Below are positions 1 through 10,276 of a stretch of DNA of 64,000 nt, piece after piece. The DNA is from Ctenosaura bakeri (lineage: Eukaryota; Chordata; Lepidosauria; Squamata; Iguanidae), in contig CAOLHI010000396.1 of NCBI GenBank assembly GCA_948474755.1, positions 603,362-667,361 of the forward strand. The letters run 5' to 3'. Position numbers and translations under genes: made by a program. The notes under the pieces are model-generated. The model was given only the letters and a program-made list of their open reading frames with translations. It ran no database searches and was not told the DNA's origin. Numbering within the stretch: position 1 is the stretch's first letter; every line of letters begins with the position of its first letter.

Positions 1-2797
1 CCAGTGAACACATTTCTGTTGATACAAGCTTGGCCTCCAATTTTTTTAGAACGGCCCCCTCCTGCTTTTTCTTTTCAGAGACCTTCTGGGCTAATATATA
101 GTAGGCATCGAGGAGCAGCAAAAGTCAGTTTCCTTATGTGCTGCTTGCTAGTGCAAAACCACCATTGGATACAATATTATTTGAGTGAAATGTTGTTTGT
201 TCATAAATGAGTATAAAATGATGTGGTTCTGAATAATAAAATATAAATTCTCATCCTTCCAGATCTACGTTTCATTTTTCAGGTAAAATATTTGAATATG
301 AGTTTTGAAGTCTTGAATGGCTTAGCGGAAAGTACATTCTGGGGTTAAATCACATAGACTTTTCACTTTTCATACCAAGTTTTAGATAGTTGTGTAAATT
401 CTTTGGATTTTGAACAAGTGTAGAACTCATCCTTTTGCATAAAATGGTGTGTGACCACAAAAGTAAACGATTCCTCTTCTAAAACCTAAAAGTGTTAACA
501 TGCTTATATCTGTACCATGACACATTTCAGTGAGCAATAGAACTGAAACTGTCAGAACATCTCAGCTGAAACAGAAATAAGTATATTTCAGATGAGTAAC
601 CTGGTTTTGTCCTATGGATTATACCAAAACTATGTCAAAACAAACCAACTTTATTTTACAGTCCATAGACATAGGATAATTCAAAACTATGTTATTAAAT
701 ATTCTTCTTCATAAATAATGCTTAAAATTCAGTGAAACCTTGTTACTTTAAAAAAATAAAACAGTATATATGTCACAAAGGATACATTACTTAAATTATT
801 GACTATTGAAGCTTTTTGGTTCAGGCAATGATGTATAAAATAAGGGGTAAAGGATGGTAATGTTTGATTTACAGAAAGACAAACCGGCAGTGGTGGTTTT
901 GTCATGAGCCAACATACTAGTTACGTTTCTTCAGAACTTTGCAGGGCAGAGTGACTATGACATTATTTATGTATTTGAAGGACAGTAATTATTCGCAATC
1001 CAAGGTCCAAAGTTTATATTTCACATCTTATTGAGTAATAGAATACATTCGCTTTTCCCTTCTCTCTCAAAATGCATACTAAATTCTTGTTTTTTTAAAA
1101 AAGGTGTATCTGATTCCTTTGATTTTTGTTCATAAAAATCACTTTGCTTGATCAGACTGAAGTTCCAGCTGATCTAGTATCTGCTTTCCAGTAGCATTTA
1201 GATTTTATGCTTTTGGAAACTCACACAAGAGCACAAAAATAGTGTCCATGTACCAAGAATACAGAGACCTCCTTTTATAATTGAAGGTTCCATTCAGCCA
1301 TTTATGGATAATAGCTCTTATGACAATGTTTTGCCCATAGCATTTGAGACAGATGTTTTAAAACATTTAAGTAGAGCAATAAGTTTGTTATATTCATGTT
1401 CAATCTATATAAAATATGGGGGGGGAATCTGTAGCATATTAGAAGCAATGTTTTCCAGGATCTTACTAAATATTTGGGCTGTTTTTCCAGTGACTATTAA
1501 CACTATCCTCTCCATCGTGTTGATTTTAACTTGCATCAAAAATATTTTGTGACATTTGTCCTGGTTAAGTGAGTGCCTTTTATTTATAGGTGGCCTATAC
1601 ACTGTATTTTGTCTTCTTCTGCAGCTATGTTCTGTACTAGTACAAGATTGTATATGTCCCAATGAATGTAGATCTGATATCATCGCCAGATAACAAGTAG
1701 ATTGTGTGTACACATGTATACAAAATTAAGAATACAAGGGAAAGCATTCTGACAGTGCATGTCCTGCTGGACAGGACATTTTGAAATTAAGTGATCATTT
1801 AACTGTTTTTGTTTGTTTGTTTGCTTGTTTTCCAATTGTTTTCCTCACTGCTGTTCAGTTATAATTTTATTGTGTGTTGCATTTCCATTCTGAACACCTA
1901 ATGTCATTTATGGAAAGCAGTTTCAGTCACCAACTGTTAAATGTAAAGTATCAGTAGCTGCTGGTAGTTAAAACTGATAATCCAGGAGCATATTGTATTT
2001 CAGTACATAGAATGCATTCTTTTTGTGCTGTTTGTCTTTATGGTGTCCAATGATGAAGTTGGAGAAATTTCATCATAATGACACTAAAGAGTATATATAA
2101 AATGTTAACATATGAATTAGATCCAAAAACTGTACCTTGCAGATGTTACATATATGGAGTTTGTGGGGGTATTTATAGCAGATTTTAAAAATTTACACAC
2201 TTATGGGTTAAAGTGTTTCCTAGAAATGTCTTCTAAATAAACTTTTAAAGAAGTACTGCCTTGAGTTTTTAATTACATTCATGTTATTGCCTTATACTTT
2301 TTACTAAACTTATTTAATTACATATGGTGAGATAAAAATATTTTCAAGAAATCAATTTTTAGTTAACTGCAGGAATAATTACGCAAATTAAAGAGAGTGA
2401 GTTCAGTATAACTTTGGTTAAATGCTATGTCCAAATACCTTTAGACCCTGTTTAGATTCTGGCTGCTTACCAGATTTGGAGAGAAAGGTTTGAACCAAAA
2501 TTTCAGTGTGTGTGATCTGTCTCATTTGCTTGATAATATTTCATAATTAACTTTTGGAGAAAGTTGAATGCAGCTCCTAAAAAAGAAGAACCCAGATGAG
2601 TAAAATGTGCAAAGCTGGTTATCCCATTCATGAGCAAGAGGATTATGTAGCTTCTTCTGTGTGCACATAATTAGATATGTAATACATAAAAATGGAAATT
2701 GTATGAAATGAAAGTCTGTTCCAACATGTATGAAGCCAGACATTAGAAGATTGTGATAGAAATGAGGCTGCAATTTCATGTGGATTTGAAATAATCA
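1..2797. other. AT-rich stretch with no recognised gene
   Basis: I see no coding exon with splice sites here and no clear transposon. The sequence is AT-rich, with short homopolymers and a (gttt)n run near 1808-1825. The region could be the 3' UTR or an intron of an upstream gene. In the human genome RNF217 precedes TPD52L1, but nothing in the sequence proves that identity here. Confidence 0.4.
2236..2241 (+). terminator. Candidate poly(A) signal AATAAA
   Basis: A canonical AATAAA is followed within about 30 bases by a G/T-rich stretch (gccttgagttttt). This could end the transcript of a gene lying upstream on the + strand. AATAAA is common by chance in AT-rich DNA, so the call is weak. Confidence 0.2.
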
Positions 2798-2813
2798 GTT
2801 CTTCTTCGTGGTC

Positions 2814-2963
2814 TCTGTGCCTTCATACACTAGGAGCTTTAGCGCCTGCGCGGTAGCGTTCGGAAACTTCTAGAGCTTGTTCGCTTGGCGGGAACCCCTC
2901 CCCCACGCCGGTACTGCGCATGCTCCTCCCGCCGAGCAACGGTCTCTCCTCAGTTCTTTCTCG
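2814..2963 (+). repeat. Left inverted terminal repeat of the DIRS element
   Basis: About 150 bases, from the tgtgccttcatacac motif to the cggtctctcctcagtt stretch, match the reverse complement of 8690-8843 with only a few substitutions (for example cgcctgcgcgg against cacctgtgcgg). The core holds a conserved gcatgctcctcccgccgagc stretch. Left of the shared part, the first 13 bases belong only to this end. Confidence 0.9.
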
Positions 2964-3131
2964 TCCGCCGCCGCGTACGGAAGGTTCTTTAGTTTGTTCC
3001 TCTCACGTCGTGCTTGGCTTGCTGTTTTTTCACGGTTTTACGGACTTTCGGACTGTCTTTGACCTCTCTTTCGGACTCCCCCTTCGGTTTTCGTCTTTTT
3101 TGGATTTCGGAGTTTGGCGTTTCTTCGTCTT

Positions 3132-4600
3132 ATGTCCGCGCTCTTTAAGAAGTGCGTGTCCTGCGGCCGCAAGGTTGCCCTCAACGACGGCCATAAGGAG
3201 TGTCTCTTCTGTTTGGGCGAGTCCCACAATATCCGGACTTGCCAAATTTGTAGGGATTTTACTCCCCAAACTCTTCGCAACCGCTCCGCGAGACTCAAAT
3301 CTTATTGTTGGGAGCAGTCTCTGCGGGCGATAGACGAGACCTCCACTTCCAAGATGGCCGACAAGAAGACGACCACGCCATCGACGGTATCGGCGGCTGC
3401 CGTTCCGTCCACCTCGTCGGTATCGGGCTCGGTACCGGCGAAAACGCCGATCTCGGCGTTACCGAGGATCCCGAAGCTGTCGGCGGCTGCCAAGTCAGCT
3501 AAAGGATCCTCGACGGCGAGGAAGGCTGAGGCTCCCCTTACGGAGACGCCTGCAAAAAAGCGCCCTGCTCCGGACGGAGGCAAGGGCAAGGAGAAGGAGA
3601 AGAAGAAGAAGAAGAAGGAAAAGAAGCGCTCCCCGGCTGGGGACGCTCAACCTCCTACTCCTCCTCCTACTCAGCAGCCTTCCAAAGGGCGAGGCGAGTC
3701 CGTCGACCTCTCGGAGGATGAGATCGAGGACGTTCCCCAACAGCGCCCGGACTCGCCTGTGGCAGACCCTCCAACCCTGGTGGAGGAGCGCCACCGCCCT
3801 CTTAGCCGTCGCAGGTCGGCCGACCTGCAGCAGAGAGAGCCCTCTGCTTCTCCGGAGCGGCGTTCGACCTCCTTCAGGTCCCGGTCCCGCTCTTCCGAGC
3901 GTCCGATGGCCTCGCCGCCTCCGAGGGAGACAAGAGAGGAACAACCTCGCTCGTCTGCCTCCAGATACACCTCGGCGTCCTACGTGGCCAGGTACGCGAG
4001 GGAATCTGAGTGGAGAGAGCGCCCGGCCTCCTATCGGTCGCATTCGCCATCGTACCGGGATCGGTACCATCGTGGCCCGAGTCGCTGGGAGACCTTCCGG
4101 AGGTCCCGGTCACCTCGTCGACAGCGCGAATCGCGCTCGCCTAGAGGGGACGAGGCTCGGTACCGTCGACGCCGAAGCCGATCTCCGTCGGACCGCCGCT
4201 CCTTCAGCCGCTCTCCCTCCCCTCGATATCATAGGGCGAGGGAGCCTTCACCACGGTATCGGGCGATATCGCCACCTCCTAGGGTCACGGCAACGGCGAC
4301 GCGCCCTACGGAGTCGGTGGTGACTGAGCGGGCTACGACGACGTCAGCCTGCCAGACTACCCCGGTCACCACCAAGAGGGTGAAGTCCGTGGTCAGCCAT
4401 CCCAAGCGGGACGCTGCTGCTACCACCGCCCCGGCTGCGGAGAAGCCTAGGAAGGCAACACCTGCGGCGACTACGAAGGAGCCGGAGAGCGAGCGGCGAG
4501 AGGACTCACCGAGCTCGGAGTCGTACGACTCGAGTGCGGAGTCTGAGGTGTCTGAGACGGCCTCCCAGGAGTCTCCTCCGTTGGGATTCGGGGACCCGAT
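3132..4600 (+). CDS. DIRS gag-like protein, N-terminal part (frameshifted)
   Basis: The first ATG is at 3132. The first 40 residues form a zinc-binding-like module with cysteine pairs C8/C11, C24/C27 and C37/C40. A long low-complexity region follows: a lysine tract (near 3595-3630), then Arg/Ser-rich repeats (about 3780-4250) resembling SR proteins, then an acidic Ser/Glu stretch. Such basic regions suit nucleic-acid binding in retroelement Gag proteins. Near 4590-4605 the frame changes: the DIRS-like continuation is in another frame from about 4592, while this frame runs on to a stop at 4782 as unrelated sequence. I infer a single-base indel, or a programmed shift, close to that point. It is not a host SR gene: it lies inside the terminal repeats and has no introns. 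Confidence 0.78.
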
Positions 4601-5584
4601 CCAGATTCTGCTCCAGAGGACGTCCACCAGTTCTCTGCGATGCTGCTCCGCATGGCCACTACCCTCGGCCTTAAGATCGCCGATGCGGAGCCGGAGGATG
4701 ACGATCCAGCCTTCTCCGTTTTCGAGGAGAAACGACCTTCCACGGCCCCGCTGCCTCTCCTGCCCCGGGTATCCAGACTGGTGAAGGCCGCCTGGGATAG
4801 ACCGGCCTCGGCTCAGCCGATACCGCAGCGGTTAGAACACCTCTACAGGGTGCAGAAGGATAACGCCGGTTATCTATTTAATCACCCTGCACCGAACTCT
4901 GTGGTCGTCGAGTCCGCGCAGACGAAAGGCTCCGGCAGGCAACACACCACCCCGCCGGACAAAGAGGGCAGGAAATTGGACGCCTACGCAAGGAGGTTCT
5001 ATTCGGCTGCCTCCTTGCAGATCAGGCTGTCCAACACTCAGGCTTGCCTCGCGGCATACCTGAAGAAAGTGCTCGATCGCCTGCAACCAGCGATGGAAGC
5101 GGTACCGGAGGACATCCGCCAAGCCTCCTCCGTGATCTTCAATGAGGCTATCTCCATCGCTCGGCACCAGATGGCCTCCTCCCGGCACGCAGTGGAGATC
5201 GCCTCCCGGGTCATGGCGGGATCCGTCGGCCTCCGCCGCCATGCTTGGCTTCGACCGGCCGACATCCAGGAGGACACCAGAAGGAGGATTGAAGATCTCC
5301 CCTTCGACGGTGAAGGCCTATTCAATTCGTCCACAGACGAAGCTTTGGACAATCTCGTCAAGGCGAGACTGACCGCAAAAAAGATCGGGCTGCAGCCGGC
5401 CACGCAGGCCCGCAGGGCCTCCACCTTCCGCCCATCCTGGCGACGATCCTCCACCTCGTCGTTCCAGCGTTCGGCCCAGTCTGGACAGTCGAGACCGTCC
5501 TCCGGCTCATCGGCCAGACGCACGATTAGGCGGCGCCCGGCTTCGTCGAAGAAGTCCTCCTCCGAGACAAAGTCTCGGTTTTGA
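4592..5584 (+). CDS. DIRS gag-like protein, C-terminal part
   Basis: This open frame continues gag after the frame change and ends with TGA at 5582. An in-frame ATG lies at 4640, but family-like sequence starts before it, so this is a continuation and not a separate gene. It is largely alpha-helical and contains a capsid-like helical stretch (about 4770-5390) with MATTLGL, DAYARRFY and NEAISIARHQMASS motifs. A basic Ser/Arg tail follows (5400-5580). RT coding starts immediately downstream in the next frame. Assignment to gag rests on its position before RT and on the general look of vertebrate DIRS elements. Confidence 0.75.
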   Translation, partial: GPDPDSAPEDVHQFSAMLLRMATTLGLKIADAEPEDDDPAFSVFEEKRPSTAPLPLLPRVSRLVKAAWDRPASAQPIPQRLEHLYRVQKDNAGYLFNHPAPNSVVVESAQTKGSGRQHTTPPDKEGRKLDAYARRFYSAASLQIRLSNTQACLAAYLKKVLDRLQPAMEAVPEDIRQASSVIFNEAISIARHQMASSRHAVEIASRVMAGSVGLRRHAWLRPADIQEDTRRRIEDLPFDGEGLFNSSTDEALDNLVKARLTAKKIGLQPATQARRASTFRPSWRRSSTSSFQRSAQSGQSRPSSGSSARRTIRRRPASSKKSSSETKSRF

Positions 5585-5585
5585 C

Positions 5586-7499
5586 GTGGCTGGCAGGACC
5601 CACCAATACCCACTCTTCAGCCTACCATCAGCGCTCGGAGACCGACCGACTCTCGCTCGACACCTAGCGGAGTGGCAGTATGTCACTACGGACTCTTGGG
5701 TACTTTCCATCGTCCGTCTTGGCTACGCCATCGAGTTTCTCGATATTCCTCCTCGCGGCGTTTATTACTCCACGCCGTCGAGTCCGGCCCTCCTGGAAGA
5801 GATACAATCCCTCCTCCAGAAAGGGGCGATCGAGCGGCTCCCGCAAGAGGCCAAGACCACCGGCTTCTTCTCCAGGTACTTCACGGTACCGAAAGCCGAC
5901 GGTACCCTCCGGCCGATCCTAGACCTCAGAGGGGTGAACTACTACATCCGCCCCAAAAGGTTCAAGATGGTCACGATACCGTCGATCCTACCCTTCCTAC
6001 ATCGAGGGGACTGGTTCGCCTCCATCGATCTCCGAGACGCATACTTCCATATCGCCATTCGCCCGCAGCACAGACGGTACCTCCGCTTCGCAGTCGACGA
6101 CACCTGTTACCAGTACAAGGTGCTGCCGTTCGGACTCTCGACTGCCCCAAGGGTCTTCACCAAGTGCATGGCCCCGGTGGTATCCTACCTGCAGACGAAG
6201 GGCGCTTCCGTCTTCCCCTACCTCGACGATTGGCTGTTGGTGGCGTCCTGCAAACAGAGACTTTACCACGACGTCCACATGACGTTGTCACTCCTGACCC
6301 GCCTTGGTCTACGAGTGAATCCGAAGAAGTCCCACCTCGAGCCGACGAGGATCTTGGACTTCATCGGGGCGACGCTCGACTCGACCTCCGCCAGGGCGTA
6401 CCTACCAGACTCTCGAGCACAAACCTTGATCCGGGCCGCCGCTCACGCTCGTACGGCCCCGACGTTATCTGCGAGAAGCGTCCAGCAGCTCTTGGGCTAC
6501 ATGGCTGCGACGACCGCTGTGACATATCTCGCCAGGCTGAGAGCAAGACCTCTTCAACACTGGTTCGTCCGCATATTCGACCCCCTGCGAGACGAACAGA
6601 CACTCCGACTGCAGCTGCCGGGAGACGTCCGCTCATCCCTCCGATGGTGGCAGTCGCGACGCAATCTCATGTCAGGGATGCCTTTCCAACAGCCGACACC
6701 GAAGGTGACGGTAACGACCGACGCCTCCCTGTATGGATGGGGTGCCCACTGCGGCGATCTCAGAGTCCGCGACAGATGGACCGACGACGAGACCGCTCTC
6801 CATATCAACGCGCTGGAGCTGCTCGCCGTCTGGAAAGCCCTACGGGCGTTCCGCCATGCCGTGGCGGGGCGCACGGTCCTGATTCTGACGGACAACACCA
6901 CCGCCGTCTGCTACATCAACAGACAAGGTGGGACTCATTCCACGACCCTGCTCGACATCGCGCTCGGCCTGTGGGAATGGTGCATTCGCCTGCACACGCA
7001 TCCCGTGGCGGTTCACCTGGCCGGGCAGGAGAACACCACGGCAGACGCCCTCAGCAGAGACACCTCATCCCATCACGAATGGTCTCTCTCCGGAGAGGCG
7101 TTCAGACTGATTCGGGACCGCTGGGGCGAACCATCGATCGACCTCTTCGCGACCAGGGAAAACGCGAAGTGTCGCCGATTCTGTTCCAGAGCGGGCCACG
7201 ATCGTGCCTCCATCGGGGACGCTTTCCAGTTTCCGTGGACCGGGGAACTCCTCTACGCGTTCCCGCCGTTCCCGCTGCTCGGCCGGACGATATCGAAGAT
7301 CCTCGCCGACCGAGCCGACGCGATCCTGGTAGCCCCGTACTGGCCGAGACAACATTGGTTCGCACCCCTGCTACGAGCCGTGCGAGACGACCTGCTCCGG
7401 TTGCCACCGACACCGGACCTGCTCTCCCACTCCGGCGGCCGAGTCCTCCATCCGGACCTGCCACGCCTGGCCCTCCATGCCTGGAGGATATCGCACTAG
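5586..7499 (+). CDS. DIRS reverse transcriptase / RNase H polyprotein
   Basis: This is the enzyme that copies element RNA into DNA. Counting from the GTG codon at 5586, the RT palm runs from about residue 60 to 250: the GFFSRYFTVPKADG stretch, then SIDLRDAYFHI, then the catalytic YLDD at 212-215 (6219-6230). RNase H follows with its acidic set D379, E411, D436 and D487, in TTDAS, INALELLAVWK, LTDNT and TADALSR. Beyond it lies a DIRS-type C-terminal region (7125-7400) with DLFATREN and YAFPPFPLL; in other DIRS elements this position holds a Dam-like methyltransferase-related domain, which I infer here but cannot confirm. No ATG precedes the RT motifs, so expression may depend on frameshifting or re-initiation at the end of gag, whose stop is 2 bases upstream. 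The frame ends at TAG 7497. Confidence 0.92.
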   Translation: MAGRTHQYPLFSLPSALGDRPTLARHLAEWQYVTTDSWVLSIVRLGYAIEFLDIPPRGVYYSTPSSPALLEEIQSLLQKGAIERLPQEAKTTGFFSRYFTVPKADGTLRPILDLRGVNYYIRPKRFKMVTIPSILPFLHRGDWFASIDLRDAYFHIAIRPQHRRYLRFAVDDTCYQYKVLPFGLSTAPRVFTKCMAPVVSYLQTKGASVFPYLDDWLLVASCKQRLYHDVHMTLSLLTRLGLRVNPKKSHLEPTRILDFIGATLDSTSARAYLPDSRAQTLIRAAAHARTAPTLSARSVQQLLGYMAATTAVTYLARLRARPLQHWFVRIFDPLRDEQTLRLQLPGDVRSSLRWWQSRRNLMSGMPFQQPTPKVTVTTDASLYGWGAHCGDLRVRDRWTDDETALHINALELLAVWKALRAFRHAVAGRTVLILTDNTTAVCYINRQGGTHSTTLLDIALGLWEWCIRLHTHPVAVHLAGQENTTADALSRDTSSHHEWSLSGEAFRLIRDRWGEPSIDLFATRENAKCRRFCSRAGHDRASIGDAFQFPWTGELLYAFPPFPLLGRTISKILADRADAILVAPYWPRQHWFAPLLRAVRDDLLRLPPTPDLLSHSGGRVLHPDLPRLALHAWRISH

Positions 7500-8512
7500 A
7501 CGATCCCGTGCTCGGTACCGTCCTCGTCGCGGCCAGGAAGGAATCCACCCGTCGCAACTATCAATACAAGTGGCGACGCTTCCTGACCTTCGCTAATGAG
7601 AGGAGTGAGCCGGTATCGCCCGCGGGGCTCTCGACCGTCCTGCACTTCCTCCTGCACCTCCGGCAACAGGGCCTGGCGTTTCCATCCCTGAAGGTGTATC
7701 TCTCCGCGATCGTGGCATACCAACTGCCACGATCTGCTGCCTCGGCCTTCTTCAGGAACGATACCGTTAAGCGGTTCCTGAAAGGACTTCACCATCTCTA
7801 CCCGCCGGTATCGCCGCCGCTACCGCCGTGGTCCCTCTCGCTGGTGCTCTCGCAGTTGACGAAGCCGCCCTTCGAGCCGATGGCGACCTCGGATGACAGG
7901 CTCCTGACAATGAAAACCGCCTTCCTGGTAGCGGTGACCTCAGCGAGGCGAGCGGGTGAGATCACAGCTCTTCGTTCCGATGAGCCCTTCACGGTCTTCC
8001 ACAGGGACAAGGTGGTCCTGAGACCTGACATCTCGTTCCTGCCAAAGGTGGTGTCCAGTTTCCATCTCAACCAGGACATCATCCTGCCTGCCTTCTTCCC
8101 GAGCCCGACGACACCGTTGGAGCGGTCCCTCCACTCCCTGGACGTGCGTCGGGCATTGGCTTTCTACAAGGACAGGACTGCTTCCTTCCGACAGACGCCG
8201 CATCTCTTTGTTTGCTATGGGCGACGTCGGAGGGGCCTAAAAGTGTCCACCCAGCGCTTCTCCAAGTGGGTGGTAAGGACTATTGAACTGGCGTATGAGC
8301 TCGCGAGGAAGCCTCCGCCAGTCCTGCTTCGAGCCCACTCCACCAGAGCTGTGGCTACTTCTGCGGCCCTCCTGCGAGGAGTTGACCTGCATGAACTCTG
8401 CCGTGTGGCGACCTGGTCCCAACCATTGACCTTCGTGCGCCACTACAGGCTCGACTGCCGGTCGCGCAGAGATGCCCGGTTTGGACGTGAGGTGTTGGCT
8501 TCCGTGCTGTAG
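7499..8512 (+). CDS. DIRS tyrosine recombinase
   Basis: A tyrosine recombinase integrates the circular DNA copy, taking the place of a DDE integrase. The frame differs from that of RT and overlaps its end; recognisable homology begins at about 7499 and gives about 337 residues to TAG at 8510. An N-terminal SAM-like helical domain (ESTRRNYQYKWRRF onward) binds DNA. The catalytic domain contains the first arginine in TSARRAGEI (AGG 7946 or CGA 7949), the H-x-x-R box as HSTR (8336-8347), and the nucleophilic tyrosine in FVRHY (TAC 8444-8446). All expected catalytic residues are present, so the protein looks functional. The start codon is not evident. The frame is also open far upstream across RT, which I read as chance. 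Confidence 0.92.
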   Translation, partial: DDPVLGTVLVAARKESTRRNYQYKWRRFLTFANERSEPVSPAGLSTVLHFLLHLRQQGLAFPSLKVYLSAIVAYQLPRSAASAFFRNDTVKRFLKGLHHLYPPVSPPLPPWSLSLVLSQLTKPPFEPMATSDDRLLTMKTAFLVAVTSARRAGEITALRSDEPFTVFHRDKVVLRPDISFLPKVVSSFHLNQDIILPAFFPSPTTPLERSLHSLDVRRALAFYKDRTASFRQTPHLFVCYGRRRRGLKVSTQRFSKWVVRTIELAYELARKPPPVLLRAHSTRAVATSAALLRGVDLHELCRVATWSQPLTFVRHYRLDCRSRRDARFGREVLASVL

Positions 8513-8548
8513 GACCTGACCCGCCGTCCGACCGGTAAGCTACACAGT

Positions 8549-8645
8549 CTCCTAGTGTATGAAGGCACAGAGACCACGAAAGAAGAACAGGTTGCTTACC
8601 TGTAACTGTGGTTCTTCGAGTGGTCATCTGTGCCATCATACACAC
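8549..8645 (+). repeat. Internal complementary region (ICR) of the DIRS element
   Basis: Bases 8549-8588 are the reverse complement of the left outer end (2798-2837) apart from one extra base. Bases 8583-8645 are the reverse complement of the right outer end (8824-8885). The two parts meet at an aagaac shared by both ends. This is the hallmark of DIRS-1 elements, where the ICR is thought to template the joining of the two ends into a circle. It directly fixes the element's boundaries. Confidence 0.93.
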
Positions 8646-8689
8646 CCGCCCTTCCTCCCCTCTTTCTCAGGTCCCTGTAGGTTCTACGG

Positions 8690-8843
8690 CGGACGACAGA
8701 ACTGAGGAGAGACCGTTGCTCGGCGGGAGGAGCATGCGCAGTACCGGCGTGGGGGAGGGGTTCCCGCCAAGCGAACAAGCTCTAGAAGTTTCCGAACGCT
8801 ACCGCACAGGTGCTAAAGCTCCTAGTGTATGATGGCACAGATG
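8690..8843 (+). repeat. Right inverted terminal repeat of the DIRS element
   Basis: Reverse complement of the left repeat at 2814-2963. It continues outward by about 40 unique bases (gatgaccactcgaagaacc and onward to 8882) that the left end lacks, so the two ends are not equal in length. The ICR carries a copy of this unique part. Confidence 0.9.
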
Positions 8844-8885
8844 ACCACTCGAAGAACCACAGTTACAGGTAAGCAACCTGTTCTT

Positions 8886-10270
8886 TTGAGGCTGCAGGCT
8901 TCTAGCATATTTTTTGAAGCTGACTAGCAAACGTTTAGGATGGTAAGAACATCTGACTAGCTGCTGTTCAAAACTGAATTTTTGATATGAACACGTTTAT
9001 GTTTATTCTGATACCTATAGATATTTCCAGGATTATGAACAGCTTTAAGATTTGGTGTTAATTAAGCACTGTTCATTTTTTTTTGCATTAAGACTATTGG
9101 GGAAATTGTTATATGCTGAGGGCTGTACTTCTTGAAGATAACCTATCAGAAACATCATGCCAACAATCAGAGAGGAGTTAAAAGAAAAAAGAACCCCCCC
9201 CTTTGTCTCTTAGGCATCATTCTCTCTTATTCCCTGTCAAATGGAGTGCTGAGGGACGGATTCCTCACTTTTGAACTCACTCCATGTGTAAGGACTTCTA
9301 AAGTTAGTCTAAGGGACATGGGCATCCCTGAAGCCCCAGGATACCTAGGCCTACCCTTCTCATCTGCTCATCACTGCCAATTTAAAGCAGATTTTTTTTA
9401 AAAAAAAAAGTAGAATCTAGAAAACACTCTTTTGAGTGGGATAATAAAAACTGGAATTGGTAAATTAATATTAAATATTAAACACTTCCATCACAATGTC
9501 ATGGAACAGAGGAGGACAACTATGGTTCTCCAGCCGTTCTTGTCTTCCAACTTTCATCAGCCCTGGTCAGCGCAGCCAACAGTGAGGAATGATAGGAACC
9601 AGGGCCCCCAGAATAGTCTTTTAAGGTGAGGGGGCTCAACAAGCAAATAGCTATTTATGCTTTCTTGCAGTTAATTACATGGGAAAGAAAGTTACTTTTC
9701 TCACCAATTATCACTGAAATATCCTTAAAGATGAAAATCCTTATTAACTATAATGTGTTCCTTGTAGCTTACTCCCAAGCAAATGTGCCTAAGGTACCCT
9801 GCAAGCAGCTTTTCTTATTCCTAGAAGGGCTCAATTACCATAGTTGTCTTAAGAGTGCATAAGCATTTAGCATCCTCCTCACTGATCATTCCTGAGGAGG
9901 CTCAACTACATAGGAGTCTTGCTGGTGTAATTTTGCCGGATTCATGGCCAAGGAGGGGGGTGTCAGCCCTTCCAGTCTAGTCTCAGGAGAGGGTCGAGCT
10001 CCCCTCGTTACAGGTTCCATGGTAGGAATAACGCTCTTGACTGGAAAAGAAGTCCACTTGTGCACCTCGGGTTTCCCCACACCTGCTATAGAAAGAGGTT
10101 AGGAGAAGTCCTAGCAGTAAAACCAAGTAAGAGCTTGTTCCTGTCGCTTTGCTTCTAAGCCAGGTTCCCATATTTGATGCGGATTGCATTCAATTTTGTC
10201 TGTTGTGTTTTTCTCCTCCTTGCACTCCATAAAGTGTGCCGAAATTAATGACAGCCTATGTCAAATAAAG
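8886..10270. other. Non-coding stretch, nothing clear
   Basis: Single-copy looking sequence without splice-site-bounded exons. A segment near 9890-10200 is somewhat richer in GC but gives only short, unsupported open frames. Confidence 0.4.
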
Positions 10271-10276
10271 GTTTTA

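Larger units (their letters stand above)
2801..8882 (+). mobile_element. Nearly intact DIRS-1-like tyrosine-recombinase retrotransposon
   Basis: The element is about 6.1 kb and much richer in GC than its surroundings. It has inverted terminal repeats, a gag-like frame, an RT/RNase H frame with a further DIRS-type C-terminal domain, a tyrosine recombinase frame in place of a DDE integrase, and an internal complementary region near the 3' end. DIRS elements are known to pass through a circular DNA intermediate and integrate without target duplication. Accordingly, both flanks carry gttctt (2798-2803 and 8880-8885) and no longer duplication is visible. Boundaries come from the internal complementary region, which joins copies of both ends. 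The RT and recombinase frames have no stops; gag has one apparent frameshift. This suggests a fairly young insertion. Confidence 0.93.

Noticed and set aside
3132..4600. Host SR-type splicing factor gene
   Set aside because: The Arg/Ser-rich frame lies inside the DIRS inverted repeats, precedes RT directly and has no introns or poly(A) signal.
5672..7498. Long open frame over the RT region in the recombinase's frame (about 600 codons upstream of the recombinase domain)
   Set aside because: Its translation is low in complexity and Arg/Pro-rich, as expected for an off-frame reading of GC-rich RT coding sequence. Recognisable recombinase homology begins only near 7499.
9886..10189. Short minus-strand open frames as a small gene
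   Set aside because: No splice sites, start context or recognisable domain.
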